NCBI RefSeq assembly: GCF_000612625.1
Contig: NZ_CCAS010000003.1
Coordinates: 62,001-126,000, forward strand
DNA: 64,000 nucleotides
Reading direction: 5' to 3'
Origin: Neobacillus jeddahensis
GTDB taxonomy: Bacteria; Bacillota; Bacilli; Bacillales; Cytobacillaceae
Position 1 is the stretch's first letter, and each line of letters begins with the position of its first letter. The translations under genes were made by a program, and so were the position numbers. A model generated the notes under the pieces. It was given only the letters and a program-made list of their open reading frames with translations. It did no database searches and had not been told where the DNA came from. Below are positions 1 through 8,118 of the stretch, one piece after another.

Positions 1-34
1 ATGGTTTCCACCTCCCATCTCAACAAAACAATAA

Positions 35-73
35 GGTAGTCAATCCCTTGTTTTAAAAAAAGGATTGACTACC
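35..73 (-). terminator. terminator of the ammonium transporter gene
   Basis: A perfect 12-bp inverted repeat (35-46 and 62-73) lies just past the stop codon of the minus-strand transporter gene. On the minus strand it is followed by a T-rich stretch, as in an intrinsic terminator. The A/T-rich loop and flank on the other side could make it bidirectional. Positions 1-34 show nothing else. Confidence 0.8.
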
Positions 74-92
74 AAACTATATCTTAGTTAGT

Positions 93-1352
93 TTAAGCAT
101 TGATCTTTTGTTCGGCCTTCAGTAATTCAGGGTAACCGTAGCTACCATGCTCACTCATATCAAGACCAATGATTTCTTCCTCTTCCGTCACACGCAAGCC
201 ATTCATAGCTTTTTTCATAATCGCTAAAAGGATGAAGGAAACAATAAAGGCGAAAGCTGCACAAGTAACGACACCCAATGCTTGAACGCCTAATTGGTGG
301 AGGCCGCCTCCATAAAATAAACCTGGTTTACCGACTGTTGCTAATTCCTTTGTGGCAAAGAATCCAGTTGATAGTGTACCCCATACCCCGGCTGTACCAT
401 GGACGGAAAGGGCTGCAATTGGATCATCAATCTTCACTTTTTCAAAGAAACGAATGCTATAGAATACGAGAATACCAGCGATAAAACCAATCAGAACAGC
501 TGCCCATGTTTCAACGAAGGCACAGGATGCGGTGATGGCAACCAATCCAGCTAATGCTCCATTAAGCATCATTGGCACATCGGCCTTACCTAATACGATC
601 CAAGAAATGATCATGGCAGCGATCGTTCCAGCAGCAGCAGCAAGATTTGTATTCATGGCAACAAATCCAAAGAAGGCACTGTCAACAGATAAAGTACTGC
701 CAGCATTAAATCCAAACCAACCTACCCATAGAATAAGCACACTCAAGGCGGTAAATACTTGGTTATGCCCGGCAATATTATTTGCGGAACCATCTTTATT
801 GAATTTACCAATCCGAGGTTTTAAGAGAATCGTAGCAGCAAGTGCTGCCATGGCACCAGTTAAATGAACAACAGTTGATCCGGCAAAATCTTGTTTGCCA
901 TGCTCTGCTAACCAGCCGCCGCCCCAAATCCAATGTGCGATAGGTGGATAAACAATGACTGAGAATAATAAGGCAAATACGAGATAGGCCCCAAGCTTAG
1001 CTCGTTCGGCGAAGCCGCCAAAGGCAATTGTTAACGAAATACCCGCAAAAGCTAATTGGAATAAAAAGAAAACGGAACCTGATAATGGTAAGCCATCGAT
1101 GTCATAGCCGGAATAGAGGAAATCGGAGAATCCAATCAAAGGATTTCCTTTGCCAAAAATTAACCCGTAGCCAACTGCCCAAAATACGATCGAGCTAATA
1201 CCAAAGGTAAGTATCGTTTTCCCCGCAATATGTCCTGCGTTTTTCATTCTGGTTGAACCTGTTTCGAGAAGGATAAAGCCGCCGATCATTAAGATGACAA
1301 GTACAGCTCCTACCATAACCCAAAGACTGTTCATTAAAAAAATTGTATCCAT
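93..1352 (-). CDS. amt: ammonium transporter, Amt family
   Basis: Polytopic membrane channel for ammonium/ammonia uptake, 419 aa, the usual Amt length with about 11 membrane segments. The family's twin pore histidines are visible at H163 (GSTVVHLTGA) and H318 (ALSVHGTAGVWG), and the FQ..FA....AFGGFAERA segment is near residues 98-118. The start ATG has a G-rich ribosome site (GGGGG) upstream. The N-terminus (FILLETGSTRMKNAGH) differs from B. subtilis NrgA, so this may be a second Amt class. No glnK/PII gene is visible beside it; a terminator follows directly. A TnrA/GlnR-type box sits just upstream of the start and tnrA is the neighbouring gene on the same strand, which suggests nitrogen-dependent control (inference). 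Confidence 0.93.
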   Translation of the reverse strand: MDTIFLMNSLWVMVGAVLVILMIGGFILLETGSTRMKNAGHIAGKTILTFGISSIVFWAVGYGLIFGKGNPLIGFSDFLYSGYDIDGLPLSGSVFFLFQLAFAGISLTIAFGGFAERAKLGAYLVFALLFSVIVYPPIAHWIWGGGWLAEHGKQDFAGSTVVHLTGAMAALAATILLKPRIGKFNKDGSANNIAGHNQVFTALSVLILWVGWFGFNAGSTLSVDSAFFGFVAMNTNLAAAAGTIAAMIISWIVLGKADVPMMLNGALAGLVAITASCAFVETWAAVLIGFIAGILVFYSIRFFEKVKIDDPIAALSVHGTAGVWGTLSTGFFATKELATVGKPGLFYGGGLHQLGVQALGVVTCAAFAFIVSFILLAIMKKAMNGLRVTEEEEIIGLDMSEHGSYGYPELLKAEQKINA

Positions 1353-1374
1353 CTTTTTTCCCCCTTTATGATAA

Positions 1375-1391
1375 TGTTAATTTTTATAACA
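1375..1391. promoter_or_regulatory. TnrA/GlnR-type box upstream of amt
   Basis: TGTTAATTTTTATAACA matches the published TnrA/GlnR consensus TGTNANATTTTNTNACA at all fixed positions but one. It lies only 23 nt upstream of the amt start codon and contains a TATAAA that could be the -10 on the minus strand. This is not the usual activating position near -50, so repression or a different start site is possible. A separate perfect dyad, ACATGA-ATG-TCATGT, lies further upstream near 1412-1426. Confidence 0.7.
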
Positions 1392-1511
1392 TTCAGTGTA
1401 GTTGTATTTTCACATGAATGTCATGTTTGTTTCTATAACTTTGGGAGGAAATCTGACATAGTTTTTGAAAGTAGGCTTATTTTCTGACTTTGCGGAGGAC
1501 GACTAACAAAG

Positions 1512-1547
1512 AAAAAACCTCACTCTAATGTAAGAGACGAGGTTTTT
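1512..1547 (-). terminator. terminator after tnrA
   Basis: The AAAACCTC...GAGGTTTT stem has an inner CTCT/AGAG pairing and runs of A and T on the two sides. It sits 14 nt past the tnrA stop and could terminate in both directions. Confidence 0.75.
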
Positions 1548-1560
1548 ATGGGGAAATCTA

Positions 1561-1890
1561 TTACTGGTTCTTTCGCATTCCAAACTGTGCATTAAGCTGT
1601 CCTTGAATCATTTTCCGACGAATATCTTCTTGATTTTGTTTCTTTTGTTCGCGCAGCATTTCCTTCCTGATTTCATGTGTCTGGACGCCATCCTCAATTT
1701 TGTTGGCGATGTCCATTAGTAATTCCACATCAGAAAAAGAAAATTTACGACTTCCCCCGGCCGATCTTTCAGGGAAAATTAGTTTCCGTTCTTCATAATA
1801 ACGGATTTGTCTTTCGGATAGACCGGTAAGATCCCTGACAATGCCAATTGTTATGACCTTCTTATCCTTATAAGATAAATCTTTTCCCAT
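1561..1890 (-). CDS. tnrA: nitrogen regulator TnrA (MerR family)
   Basis: Global nitrogen transcription factor, 109 aa (B. subtilis TnrA is 110). The N-terminal MerR winged helix includes the recognition segment [19 protein letters not shown] at residues 25-43. The central KKVITIG and [19 protein letters not shown] segments and the C-terminal [11 protein letters not shown] closely follow TnrA; GlnR is longer. In the family the C-terminal tail binds feedback-inhibited glutamine synthetase, which controls DNA binding. No glnA lies beside it, again favouring TnrA over GlnR. Its promoter carries a 16/17 TnrA box at the activating position, so it is probably autoregulated. Confidence 0.93.
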   Translation of the reverse strand: MGKDLSYKDKKVITIGIVRDLTGLSERQIRYYEERKLIFPERSAGGSRKFSFSDVELLMDIANKIEDGVQTHEIRKEMLREQKKQNQEDIRRKMIQGQLNAQFGMRKNQ

Positions 1891-1911
1891 GTTAGTCGCT
1901 CACCACACCCT

Positions 1912-1965
1912 ATTATCTGCCATATTTAGAATATTGTAAAATATTATACGTTAGATTTTCTCACA
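1912..1965 (-). promoter_or_regulatory. tnrA promoter with TnrA box
   Basis: On the plus strand, CGTTAGATTTTCTCACA (1949-1965) fits TGTNANATTTTNTNACA at every fixed position except the first. On the minus strand a -10-like GATAAT lies at 1917-1912, so transcription would start near 1905 and the box would be centred at about -52. This is the classic activating spacing for TnrA and supports autoactivation. Confidence 0.7.
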
Positions 1966-2032
1966 TGAATCAAGATTTTTCTACTATAAAACTATTTTTA
2001 AGAGAGGGACTCATACGGAGTTGAAAAAGACA

Positions 2033-2191
2033 TTATTTTTTGGGGGGAATAGACCTTTTATAGAGACTCTCCAGTTCTCGGATGGTGAGGGATTGCAGTT
2101 CAGCCGATGAATCCATTCGTTCTGATTCAATTATTTTTTTTATATAAAATTGCCTTAGACGTTCGAGTCCTCTTCGTAAGTGAGTAGTCAA
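2033..2191 (-). CDS. Fur-regulated basic protein A-like (FbpA family)
   Basis: Small basic protein of 52 aa starting at TTG with a strong AAAGGAGG site seven bases upstream. The sequence LRRGLERLRQFYIKKI... and LTIRELESLYKR follows the FbpA family pattern (Pfam Fur_reg_FbpA), whose members in B. subtilis help mediate the iron-sparing response. It lies 20 nt downstream of another tiny gene, so the two probably form an operon. I see no convincing Fur box upstream, so iron control is not shown here. An internal ATG at codon 26 is a less likely start. Confidence 0.75.
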   Translation of the reverse strand: MTTHLRRGLERLRQFYIKKIIESERMDSSAELQSLTIRELESLYKRSIPPKK

Positions 2192-2211
2192 AGTCCTTCC
2201 TCCTTTAAGAG

Positions 2212-2349
2212 TTAAGCATTTTGGAGTCTTCTTAACAGCTCATTTCCTTTCGAACCCATCGTTTTCATTAGCTCTTCATACAATTCATCTCTTAATTTAT
2301 CTAATTGCAGAATTCTTTCCGCTAATTTAATTTCATGTCTTTGAACCAT
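2212..2349 (-). CDS. small hypothetical protein, 45 aa
   Basis: A short charged, helical protein (MVQRHEIKLAERILQLDKL at the start, RRLQNA at the end) with a GAAGGGA site about nine bases before the ATG. It sits directly upstream of the FbpA-like gene with 20 nt between them, suggesting co-transcription. Its size and helical pattern recall Spo0E-type or Fbp-type small regulators, but no diagnostic motif is present, so no function is assigned. An imperfect dyad TTCAGTT...AACTGAA lies upstream near 2372-2399. Confidence 0.6.
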   Translation of the reverse strand: MVQRHEIKLAERILQLDKLRDELYEELMKTMGSKGNELLRRLQNA

Positions 2350-2502
2350 TCCTTTTTCTTCCCTTCTATATTTCAGTTTATAATGAAAAGTTAACTGAAT
2401 TTTTAGCTCTTGTCAGTGAAGATGTTAGAAAAATTCACAAGCTATTTACATTTTTTAATGTCATGTGACAGAAACCCTAACTATGTATATCTAAACAGAC
2501 AA

Positions 2503-2530
2503 AAAACCGGACTTTTGAATGTCCGGTTTT
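2503..2530. terminator. terminator after the coiled-coil gene
   Basis: The AAAACCGGAC / GTCCGGTTTT stem has an 8-nt loop and A/T tracts on both sides. It lies 8 nt past the stop of the minus-strand coiled-coil gene. Confidence 0.85.
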
Positions 2531-2537
2531 GTAGTTT

Positions 2538-2894
2538 CTAATATTCTCCGTCAAACGGGGTAAAGGGAACATTAAATCTTCTTTCTAAGGCTCGAACGCG
2601 TTGATTGACCCGCTGCAGGCGGCGTTGTAATTGGGTTACGTCCTTTTGCAGTTGATCGATCTCTCTTGTTTGACGCTCATTTTGCCTTTCGAGCTGGTTC
2701 ACTCGACGTTCAAGCTGTTGTGGTTGTCGATTAGGGTCATATGTGTCTAGCTGTACATAGGGATTAAAAGTCTCATTTGGAACGTAAGAATGAAACTGTT
2801 CAGTTGGAACAAAGGAATTCATGTGCTCGACAGGAACATACGAATGGTGTTCAATCGGCATTTGCGGTTGTTGATAATAGCCATATGGGTACAT
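2538..2894 (-). CDS. hypothetical protein with Tyr-rich repeats and a coiled coil
   Basis: 118 aa of unknown function. Residues 1-12 are Tyr/Gln-rich. Residues about 15-55 hold roughly four degenerate ten-residue repeats of the type (H/S)xYVPxExF. Residues about 58-107 are a strongly charged coiled coil (LERRVNQLERQ, IDQLQKDVTQLQRRL). The C-terminus is short and Pro/Phe-rich. It has no signal peptide or membrane segment. Such Tyr-rich plus coiled-coil composition is seen in spore coat and surface proteins of Bacillus, but this is only a resemblance. It is monocistronic with its own terminator. Confidence 0.7.
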   Translation of the reverse strand: MYPYGYYQQPQMPIEHHSYVPVEHMNSFVPTEQFHSYVPNETFNPYVQLDTYDPNRQPQQLERRVNQLERQNERQTREIDQLQKDVTQLQRRLQRVNQRVRALERRFNVPFTPFDGEY

Positions 2895-3058
2895 GTGGGC
2901 ATCTCTCCTTATGTGATAATACCCTATAGATTATGTAGCTGTTATGGGTGGGAAACGGCGAATGCCTATTTTACACTACGGATATACAGGTAAATAGGGA
3001 GAAAAAACTATTCATGCATTGTTCTATTACCGTATTAATATAGTAAAAAAATATATGA

Positions 3059-3087
3059 TTGAATAAAAAAACAAAAGTTGTTATAAT
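3059..3087 (+). promoter_or_regulatory. sigma-A promoter of the amino acid ABC importer
   Basis: TTGAAT (3059-3064), a 17-nt spacer and a perfect TATAAT (3082-3087) lie about 70 nt upstream of the binding-protein gene. Confidence 0.75.
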
Positions 3088-3158
3088 CATTTATATTCAA
3101 AATATTATCAATCTTTTAATAAATCACTTTTATAAAAAAATAATTAGGGGGACTAAAA

Positions 3159-3959
3159 ATGAAAAAATTTACATTCGTTTCAACCATTATGATGATAGGG
3201 TTGCTCTTAATTCTGTCAGCTTGTGGGACAAGTAAAACGGGGGGAAGCGAGAAAAAATCGTTAAAAGTAGTGACCGATGCCGCTTATGCACCATTTGAGT
3301 ACCAAGATAAGGGGAAAATTGTTGGCTTTGATGTAGATTTCGTTAATGCCGTTGCAAAAGAAGCTGGTTATGATGTGAAGATTGAGCACGTCGGCTGGGA
3401 TCCAATCTTTGTTGAGATTGAAAAAAAGACAGCTGATTTCGCCGTTTCTGCGATCACGATTACACCGGACCGCGAAGATTCGTATGATTTCTCTGTTCCT
3501 TACTTCTTATCAAAAAATGAAATCCTTGTTCCAAAAGGAAGCACCATTAAGAGTGCCAAGGATTTAGAAGGTAAAAAGATTGCTGTGCAGAATGGTACGA
3601 CTGGAATGGAAGTTGTTGAAAAACTTTTCGGTAAAAATAATGAAAATATTAAAAAATTCGAAAATAACAATTTGGCAATCCTTGAGTTGAAAAATGGCGG
3701 GGTTGATGCAGTAGTTGCTGATAACTCGGTTGTAGAAACGTATGTAAAAAATAATCCAAAAGACAATTTTGAATTCATTGAAGATGACGGTACGTTTGAT
3801 AATGAATTCTACGGTCTCTTGTTACCAACAGGAAGTAAGCTAAAAGGTGACCTAGACAAGGCAGTGAAAGAAGTCATTGATAATGGTACCTATGCGAAAA
3901 TTTACAAAAAATGGTTTGATGTTGAACCAGACACTGACATCCTAAAAGATCAACAATAG
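3159..3959 (+). CDS. amino acid ABC transporter, substrate-binding lipoprotein
   Basis: Extracellular solute-binding protein of family 3, 266 aa. It has a lipoprotein signal peptide with lipobox LSAC (Cys21-22 region), so it is anchored to the outer face of the membrane by a lipid-modified cysteine. The mature part opens with LKVVTDAAYAPFEYQDKGKIVGFDVDF, the typical start of polar amino acid binding proteins (glutamine/arginine/cystine type). The exact substrate cannot be read. The permease and ATPase follow, separated by a terminator-like hairpin that would give excess binding protein over membrane parts. RBS AGGGGG precedes the ATG. Confidence 0.9.
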   Translation: MKKFTFVSTIMMIGLLLILSACGTSKTGGSEKKSLKVVTDAAYAPFEYQDKGKIVGFDVDFVNAVAKEAGYDVKIEHVGWDPIFVEIEKKTADFAVSAITITPDREDSYDFSVPYFLSKNEILVPKGSTIKSAKDLEGKKIAVQNGTTGMEVVEKLFGKNNENIKKFENNNLAILELKNGGVDAVVADNSVVETYVKNNPKDNFEFIEDDGTFDNEFYGLLLPTGSKLKGDLDKAVKEVIDNGTYAKIYKKWFDVEPDTDILKDQQ

Positions 3960-3978
3960 TAAACTACTAACCAAAATT

Positions 3979-4022
3979 AAAATTGCGTAACTTCTAAATC
4001 AAAGGCGGTTACGCAATTTTTG
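3979..4022 (+). terminator. intra-operon terminator/attenuator
   Basis: A 13-bp stem (3979-3991 with 4008-4020, AAAATTGCGTAAC type) ends in a T-run. It lies between the binding-protein gene and the permease, where a leaky terminator commonly sets the stoichiometry of ABC importers. Confidence 0.75.
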
Positions 4023-4085
4023 GTTAAATGCCTAAACTTCACTTACATAGATTTATCCGCACCGTACAATGGAGGGCGATCGATA

Positions 4086-4742
4086 ATGGATTTTAGATGG
4101 GATATTATTGTAGAGTACTCACCCTTACTTTTGAAGGGGACATTATTAACAATTGGTTTTTCACTCGCCAGCATTTTGATTGGGACAATCCTCGGTTTAT
4201 TTATCGGATTAGGAAAAATGCTGCGAAATAAATGGTATGCCTTACCGTTTAAATGGTACATCAACTTTTTCCGTGGTACGCCATTAATGGTACAAATTTT
4301 ATTAATCCATTTTGCTGTTGTACCGGCCTTCATAGGTACAACCAACGCCATAGCAGCAGCCATTCTAGCCCTGTCCTTAAACTCAGCTGCTTATGTGGCA
4401 GAAATCTTCCGGGCCGGGATTCAATCGATTGACAGGGGACAAATGGAAGCGGCCCGTTCACTTGGGATGACCCATGTACAAGCTATGAGGTATGTGATTT
4501 TGCCACAGGCACTAAAGCGGATGATTCCACCGCTAGGCAATGAATTTATTGTTCTTGTTAAGGATTCATCGCTGGCAGCCTTAATTGCTGCTCCAGAATT
4601 GATGTACTGGGGGAGAGCGATGCAAGGTCAATATATGCGCCCGTGGGAGCCGTATCTCTCCGCGGCTGTCATTTATCTTGTGTTAACGTTATCGTTAAAC
4701 TACCTGTTAAACTATTTTGAAAAAAGGTGGGCAACCGAATGA
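4086..4742 (+). CDS. amino acid ABC transporter, permease
   Basis: Membrane subunit of the importer, 218 aa with about five membrane segments, HisM/GlnP type. The EAA loop is visible as [25 protein letters not shown], the contact site for the ATPase. I chose the ATG at 4086 because GGAGG lies about ten bases upstream. An upstream TTG frame (from 4020) starts inside the terminator hairpin and adds a non-membrane extension. The stop overlaps the ATPase start (ATGA), indicating coupled translation. Confidence 0.9.
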   Translation: MDFRWDIIVEYSPLLLKGTLLTIGFSLASILIGTILGLFIGLGKMLRNKWYALPFKWYINFFRGTPLMVQILLIHFAVVPAFIGTTNAIAAAILALSLNSAAYVAEIFRAGIQSIDRGQMEAARSLGMTHVQAMRYVILPQALKRMIPPLGNEFIVLVKDSSLAALIAAPELMYWGRAMQGQYMRPWEPYLSAAVIYLVLTLSLNYLLNYFEKRWATE

Positions 4743-5461
4743 TCCAGGTGAAGAATTTAAAAAAATCATTTGGCAGTAACGAGGTGCTAAAGGACATTAA
4801 TGTGACCGTCAAGCCGAAAGAGGTCGTTGTAGTAATTGGTCCATCTGGCTCTGGGAAATCAACATTTCTCCGCTGTATCAATATGTTAGAAACAATCACA
4901 GGTGGATCGGTGTTAATTGAAGGGGTCGACATAACTGATAAAAAAACCGATATCAATAAAATTCGCACCGAGGTTGGCATGGTGTTCCAGCAATTTAATC
5001 TTTTTCCCCATAAAAAGGTGATTGAAAACATCATGCTTGCTCCGATGAAGGTTAGAAATATTCCGGCCGAAGAGGCCAGAAAGAAGGGCTTAGAGCTGCT
5101 ACGCAAAGTAGGCTTAGAGGATAAGGCCGATGCCTACCCAGATTCTTTATCTGGCGGACAAAAGCAGCGGGTTGCCATTGCCCGAGCACTTGCGATGGAA
5201 CCGAACATTATGCTATTTGATGAACCGACATCTGCCCTCGATCCGGAAATGGTTGGAGAGGTTTTAGAGGTTATGAAGGAGCTTGCCAAGGAAGGGATGA
5301 CAATGGTTGTCGTCACGCACGAAATGGGCTTTGCCAAAGAAGTGGGTGATCGCGTTATCTTTATGGATGGCGGTTTGATTGTCGAAGAGAAGGTTCCAAG
5401 TGAGTTATTTGATAACCCACAAGAGGAACGGACAAAGGCATTTTTAAGTAAGGTATTATAA
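4739..5461 (+). CDS. amino acid ABC transporter, ATP-binding protein
   Basis: Cytoplasmic ATPase of the polar amino acid importer, 240 aa (GlnQ/ArtM class). Walker [10 protein letters not shown] (near residue 34), Q-loop [10 protein letters not shown], signature LSGGQKQR, Walker [12 protein letters not shown] and the switch histidine in VVVTHEMGF are all present. The start ATG overlaps the permease stop. A GTG four codons upstream is possible but not needed. Confidence 0.93.
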   Translation: MIQVKNLKKSFGSNEVLKDINVTVKPKEVVVVIGPSGSGKSTFLRCINMLETITGGSVLIEGVDITDKKTDINKIRTEVGMVFQQFNLFPHKKVIENIMLAPMKVRNIPAEEARKKGLELLRKVGLEDKADAYPDSLSGGQKQRVAIARALAMEPNIMLFDEPTSALDPEMVGEVLEVMKELAKEGMTMVVVTHEMGFAKEVGDRVIFMDGGLIVEEKVPSELFDNPQEERTKAFLSKVL

Positions 5462-5475
5462 TGAAATTTTCTAAG

Positions 5476-5505
5476 GAGGGGATGACAATCGTCATCCCTT
5501 CTTTG
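5476..5505 (+). terminator. terminator of the ABC importer operon
   Basis: The AGGGGATGAC / GTCATCCCTT stem with an AATC loop is followed by a T-rich tail, 15 nt past the ATPase stop. Confidence 0.8.
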
Positions 5506-5512
5506 TATCTCA

Positions 5513-6055
5513 CTACACATCAAATTCAAATGTTTCCACAATTTTATCCGCTTTGATGCGATTTTGGCAAAGCTTAAATACTTGTTCAAAAAAAGCTTCA
5601 ACTTCTGCTGCAATCGTTGGCAGTTTAATGTGGAGAGTTGTTGAACCAAACATTTGCTTGAAATAGGCTTTTCTCTGATCGTTTTTCCCATCCCGTTTAA
5701 ATGGCTTGTAGGTCCAAAGGAGATGAAGGCCTTCCTCCAGTACTTGAATCTGCCGGATCTCTGCACAGGTTGTCGATTTGTCATGTGCATATATGACTAA
5801 ATAAAAGTTCTGATTACGATGCCAATCAATGAATAGAAAATAATAGCCTGTTTCTGTTGCAGGTCTAAGCACTTCATAGGCAGCCAATGTACTTTTACCA
5901 TTCGTCCATTGATGAAATTTCGGTAAGGTCCCTCCTCTTGTTTCAAGTTTCCGAATCTCATACGTTTCCGGTCTCGATTTTTCTATTAAATTGGATAGTG
6001 AAAGAGCGTGTTCCTTTTCCAATGCTATATTCTCCTTTAAGGGGTTTGTGTTCAT
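5513..6055 (-). CDS. hypothetical protein, 180 aa
   Basis: I do not recognise this protein. It is soluble with no signal peptide or membrane segment, and mixed alpha/beta character is suggested by YYFLFIDWHRNQNFYLVIYAH (residues about 71-91). Tyr/Trp/Phe-rich strands are followed by a C-terminal helical stretch. It converges on the ABC importer operon and shares its terminator. The start codon has a GGAG-like sequence upstream (TAAAGGAGAATAT overlaps the first codons of an alternative), so the exact start is uncertain. Confidence 0.7.
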   Translation of the reverse strand: MNTNPLKENIALEKEHALSLSNLIEKSRPETYEIRKLETRGGTLPKFHQWTNGKSTLAAYEVLRPATETGYYFLFIDWHRNQNFYLVIYAHDKSTTCAEIRQIQVLEEGLHLLWTYKPFKRDGKNDQRKAYFKQMFGSTTLHIKLPTIAAEVEAFFEQVFKLCQNRIKADKIVETFEFDV

Positions 6056-6174
6056 TATACTTTGACGATAGGGGAAAAAGGAAGATGCTCAAATCATGGT
6101 TTAATGTATTCTTTACGCGAATAGAAGATGGTATACTTTAATTATTGATAATTCTGAAAAATAGGAGGAAGACG

Positions 6175-7854
6175 ATGAATTTTTATAAAGAAGATTTACA
6201 GTTTCAATCCTTGTTAAAAGAATTACTAACTCCGGACTTTTTTCAATTCGCCGACAAGGAACTGACAGTGTTTGGTGAAAAATGTGCGACAGTGATGGAT
6301 GAGCGAGCTAGATTTACCGATCGTGAGGGCCAGCCCCGCTTAATCAAATACGATGCCTATGGAGAAGATGTATCAACCGTCTGGGTAAATGAGGGCTACC
6401 GAAAATCGGTAGAAGAAACCTATAATACGGGAATTGTTGGCTATGTTCATAAGGATATTCCGGCACTTGGGGAGAAGGGGAATTATGTGTATTCCTATGC
6501 TCAAGGATATTTATTATCACAAACAGAGCCAGGGTTTTATTGTCCAGTCACCCTAACAATGGCCACCGCCTATTTATTAGACCATTATGCATCGGAAGAA
6601 ATTAAGAAGAGATTTTTGCCTCATGTGATTTCGACAGGTGAAGTCCCGCTTTATGAAGGGGCGACATTTTTAACAGAGCGCCAAGGTGGCTCAGATGTAG
6701 GGGCCAATGAAACGAAAGCCGTTCCATTTAACGACCATTTTAAATTATATGGGGAAAAGTATTTTGCCTCCAATGCCGGAGCGTGTGGGGTAGCAATGGT
6801 GTTGGCCAGGAAAGAAGATGCCCCGTTAGGAACAAAAGGTCTGACATTATTTGCAGTGCCGTGGCGAACGGCAGATGGTTCGCTGAATGGCATTCGGATT
6901 CGTCGCTTGAAGGATAAGCTCGGTGTCAGGGCGGTTCCTTCTGCAGAGGTTGAATTTGATGGGGCAGAAGCTTATGTGGTGGGCGATCCTTCGAAAGGTT
7001 TTTACTATATGATGGAAGCGCTTAACCTGTCGAGAGTCTGTAATGCCGTTGCTTCCTTGGGGATTATGCGGAGGGCATTCCGTGAAGCCAAGGAATACGC
7101 CTTAAGAAGGGATGCTTTTGGGAGCAAGTTAGCCCAATATCCAATGGTGAAGGATACACTGACAAAGCTTGCTGCTAAATTAGAAATTGAAACACGAACC
7201 GTTTTTACCTACCTTCCTTTATTTGAACGAGTCATGAATAATAGCGCCAGCCAGCAAGAGTCAATCCTCAATCGTTTATATATCGCCCTATTGAAAAAGG
7301 AAACGGCTGAACAAGCGATACACTTTTCTCATGAAGCCATCGAAATGCACGGGGGAAATGGCTATATTGAGGATTTCGTCACGCCAAGATTATTGCGGGA
7401 TGCTCAGGTGTTGACTGTCTGGGAGGGTACGGCTAATATTCTTGGCTTAGAGGTTCTCCGCTTAATCGAGAAGTTTAAAGCAGATGAACTCTTTGTGGCG
7501 GAAATGAATCGTCGCATCCAAAATATTAGCCAAGGGCTAGTACAATGGAGTAAACTGGTTAAAACTGGGTTAGAGCAATTACAACTATTAATCCAATCAT
7601 TACGGACCGCTTCAGACGACCATAAAACCTTTCATTCAAAAAAAGTCGGTGAACTGATGGTCAAGATCTTGGAGAGTGTGGTCGCGCTTGAACAGGCCAG
7701 TAGCGGGGACCAACGTGCCATGAAGGTAATGGAGGTATTCATTGAGGAAACATGGAAGTCTCCTTATTCGTTCAATGATGACATGCGCACGGTCGCCTAT
7801 TTTTCTGAGATTGTCTTAACGATCGTAAGCGGGAAGGCTGTGCCAACCCGGTAA
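6175..7854 (+). CDS. acyl-CoA dehydrogenase, AidB/long-form type
   Basis: FAD-dependent dehydrogenase, 559 aa, longer than the usual ~380 aa family. The catalytic-region segment TFLTERQGGSDVGANET matches the AidB-like pattern. The FAD/CoA motifs MHGGNGYIEDFVTPRLLRDAQ and TVWEGTANIL (residues about 395-425) are clear. The extra C-terminal helical domain (from about 430) is typical of AidB-like and long acyl-CoA dehydrogenases. Its substrate is unknown; it may act in fatty acid beta-oxidation (FadE-like) or alkylation response. The ATG at 6175 is preceded by AGGAGG; an upstream in-frame extension from 6145 lacks a proper start. It is monocistronic. Confidence 0.88.
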   Translation: MNFYKEDLQFQSLLKELLTPDFFQFADKELTVFGEKCATVMDERARFTDREGQPRLIKYDAYGEDVSTVWVNEGYRKSVEETYNTGIVGYVHKDIPALGEKGNYVYSYAQGYLLSQTEPGFYCPVTLTMATAYLLDHYASEEIKKRFLPHVISTGEVPLYEGATFLTERQGGSDVGANETKAVPFNDHFKLYGEKYFASNAGACGVAMVLARKEDAPLGTKGLTLFAVPWRTADGSLNGIRIRRLKDKLGVRAVPSAEVEFDGAEAYVVGDPSKGFYYMMEALNLSRVCNAVASLGIMRRAFREAKEYALRRDAFGSKLAQYPMVKDTLTKLAAKLEIETRTVFTYLPLFERVMNNSASQQESILNRLYIALLKKETAEQAIHFSHEAIEMHGGNGYIEDFVTPRLLRDAQVLTVWEGTANILGLEVLRLIEKFKADELFVAEMNRRIQNISQGLVQWSKLVKTGLEQLQLLIQSLRTASDDHKTFHSKKVGELMVKILESVVALEQASSGDQRAMKVMEVFIEETWKSPYSFNDDMRTVAYFSEIVLTIVSGKAVPTR

Positions 7855-7863
7855 TCGACTTGC

Positions 7864-7892
7864 ATAAGCCTGCCCAACATGTGCAGGCTTAT
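7864..7892 (+). terminator. hairpin after the acyl-CoA dehydrogenase
   Basis: A ten-bp stem ATAAGCCTGC / GCAGGCTTAT lies 10 nt past the stop. Its T-tail is poor. A second imperfect hairpin (CCAACTACG / CGTGGTTGG) follows at about 7911-7936, so the two may act together. The remainder up to 8118 shows no gene. Confidence 0.6.
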
Positions 7893-8118
7893 TGACTTAC
7901 GAAGTGGTGCCAACTACGAGAATGAACGTGGTTGGACGTCACTCTAACTGGCTGTTTGTCTTCAAAATGACATACAACTGACATCCATTTAAAAAATTCC
8001 TCTGATAGAATCGTAATAATTGAGACTTATATTTCATACATACGTCGAATAGTATAAGGAATAATTACGACTCTTTTCCATATGAATGACAGAGAGTGTT
8101 GTAATTGGAGGGAAAGAA

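Noticed and set aside
4020-4085. Upstream TTG start for the ABC permease
   Set aside because: It begins inside the terminator hairpin and adds a non-hydrophobic stretch; the ATG at 4086 has GGAGG.
7904-7936. Second hairpin after the acyl-CoA dehydrogenase as an independent regulatory RNA
   Set aside because: Imperfect stem without conserved features; more simply part of the transcription end region.
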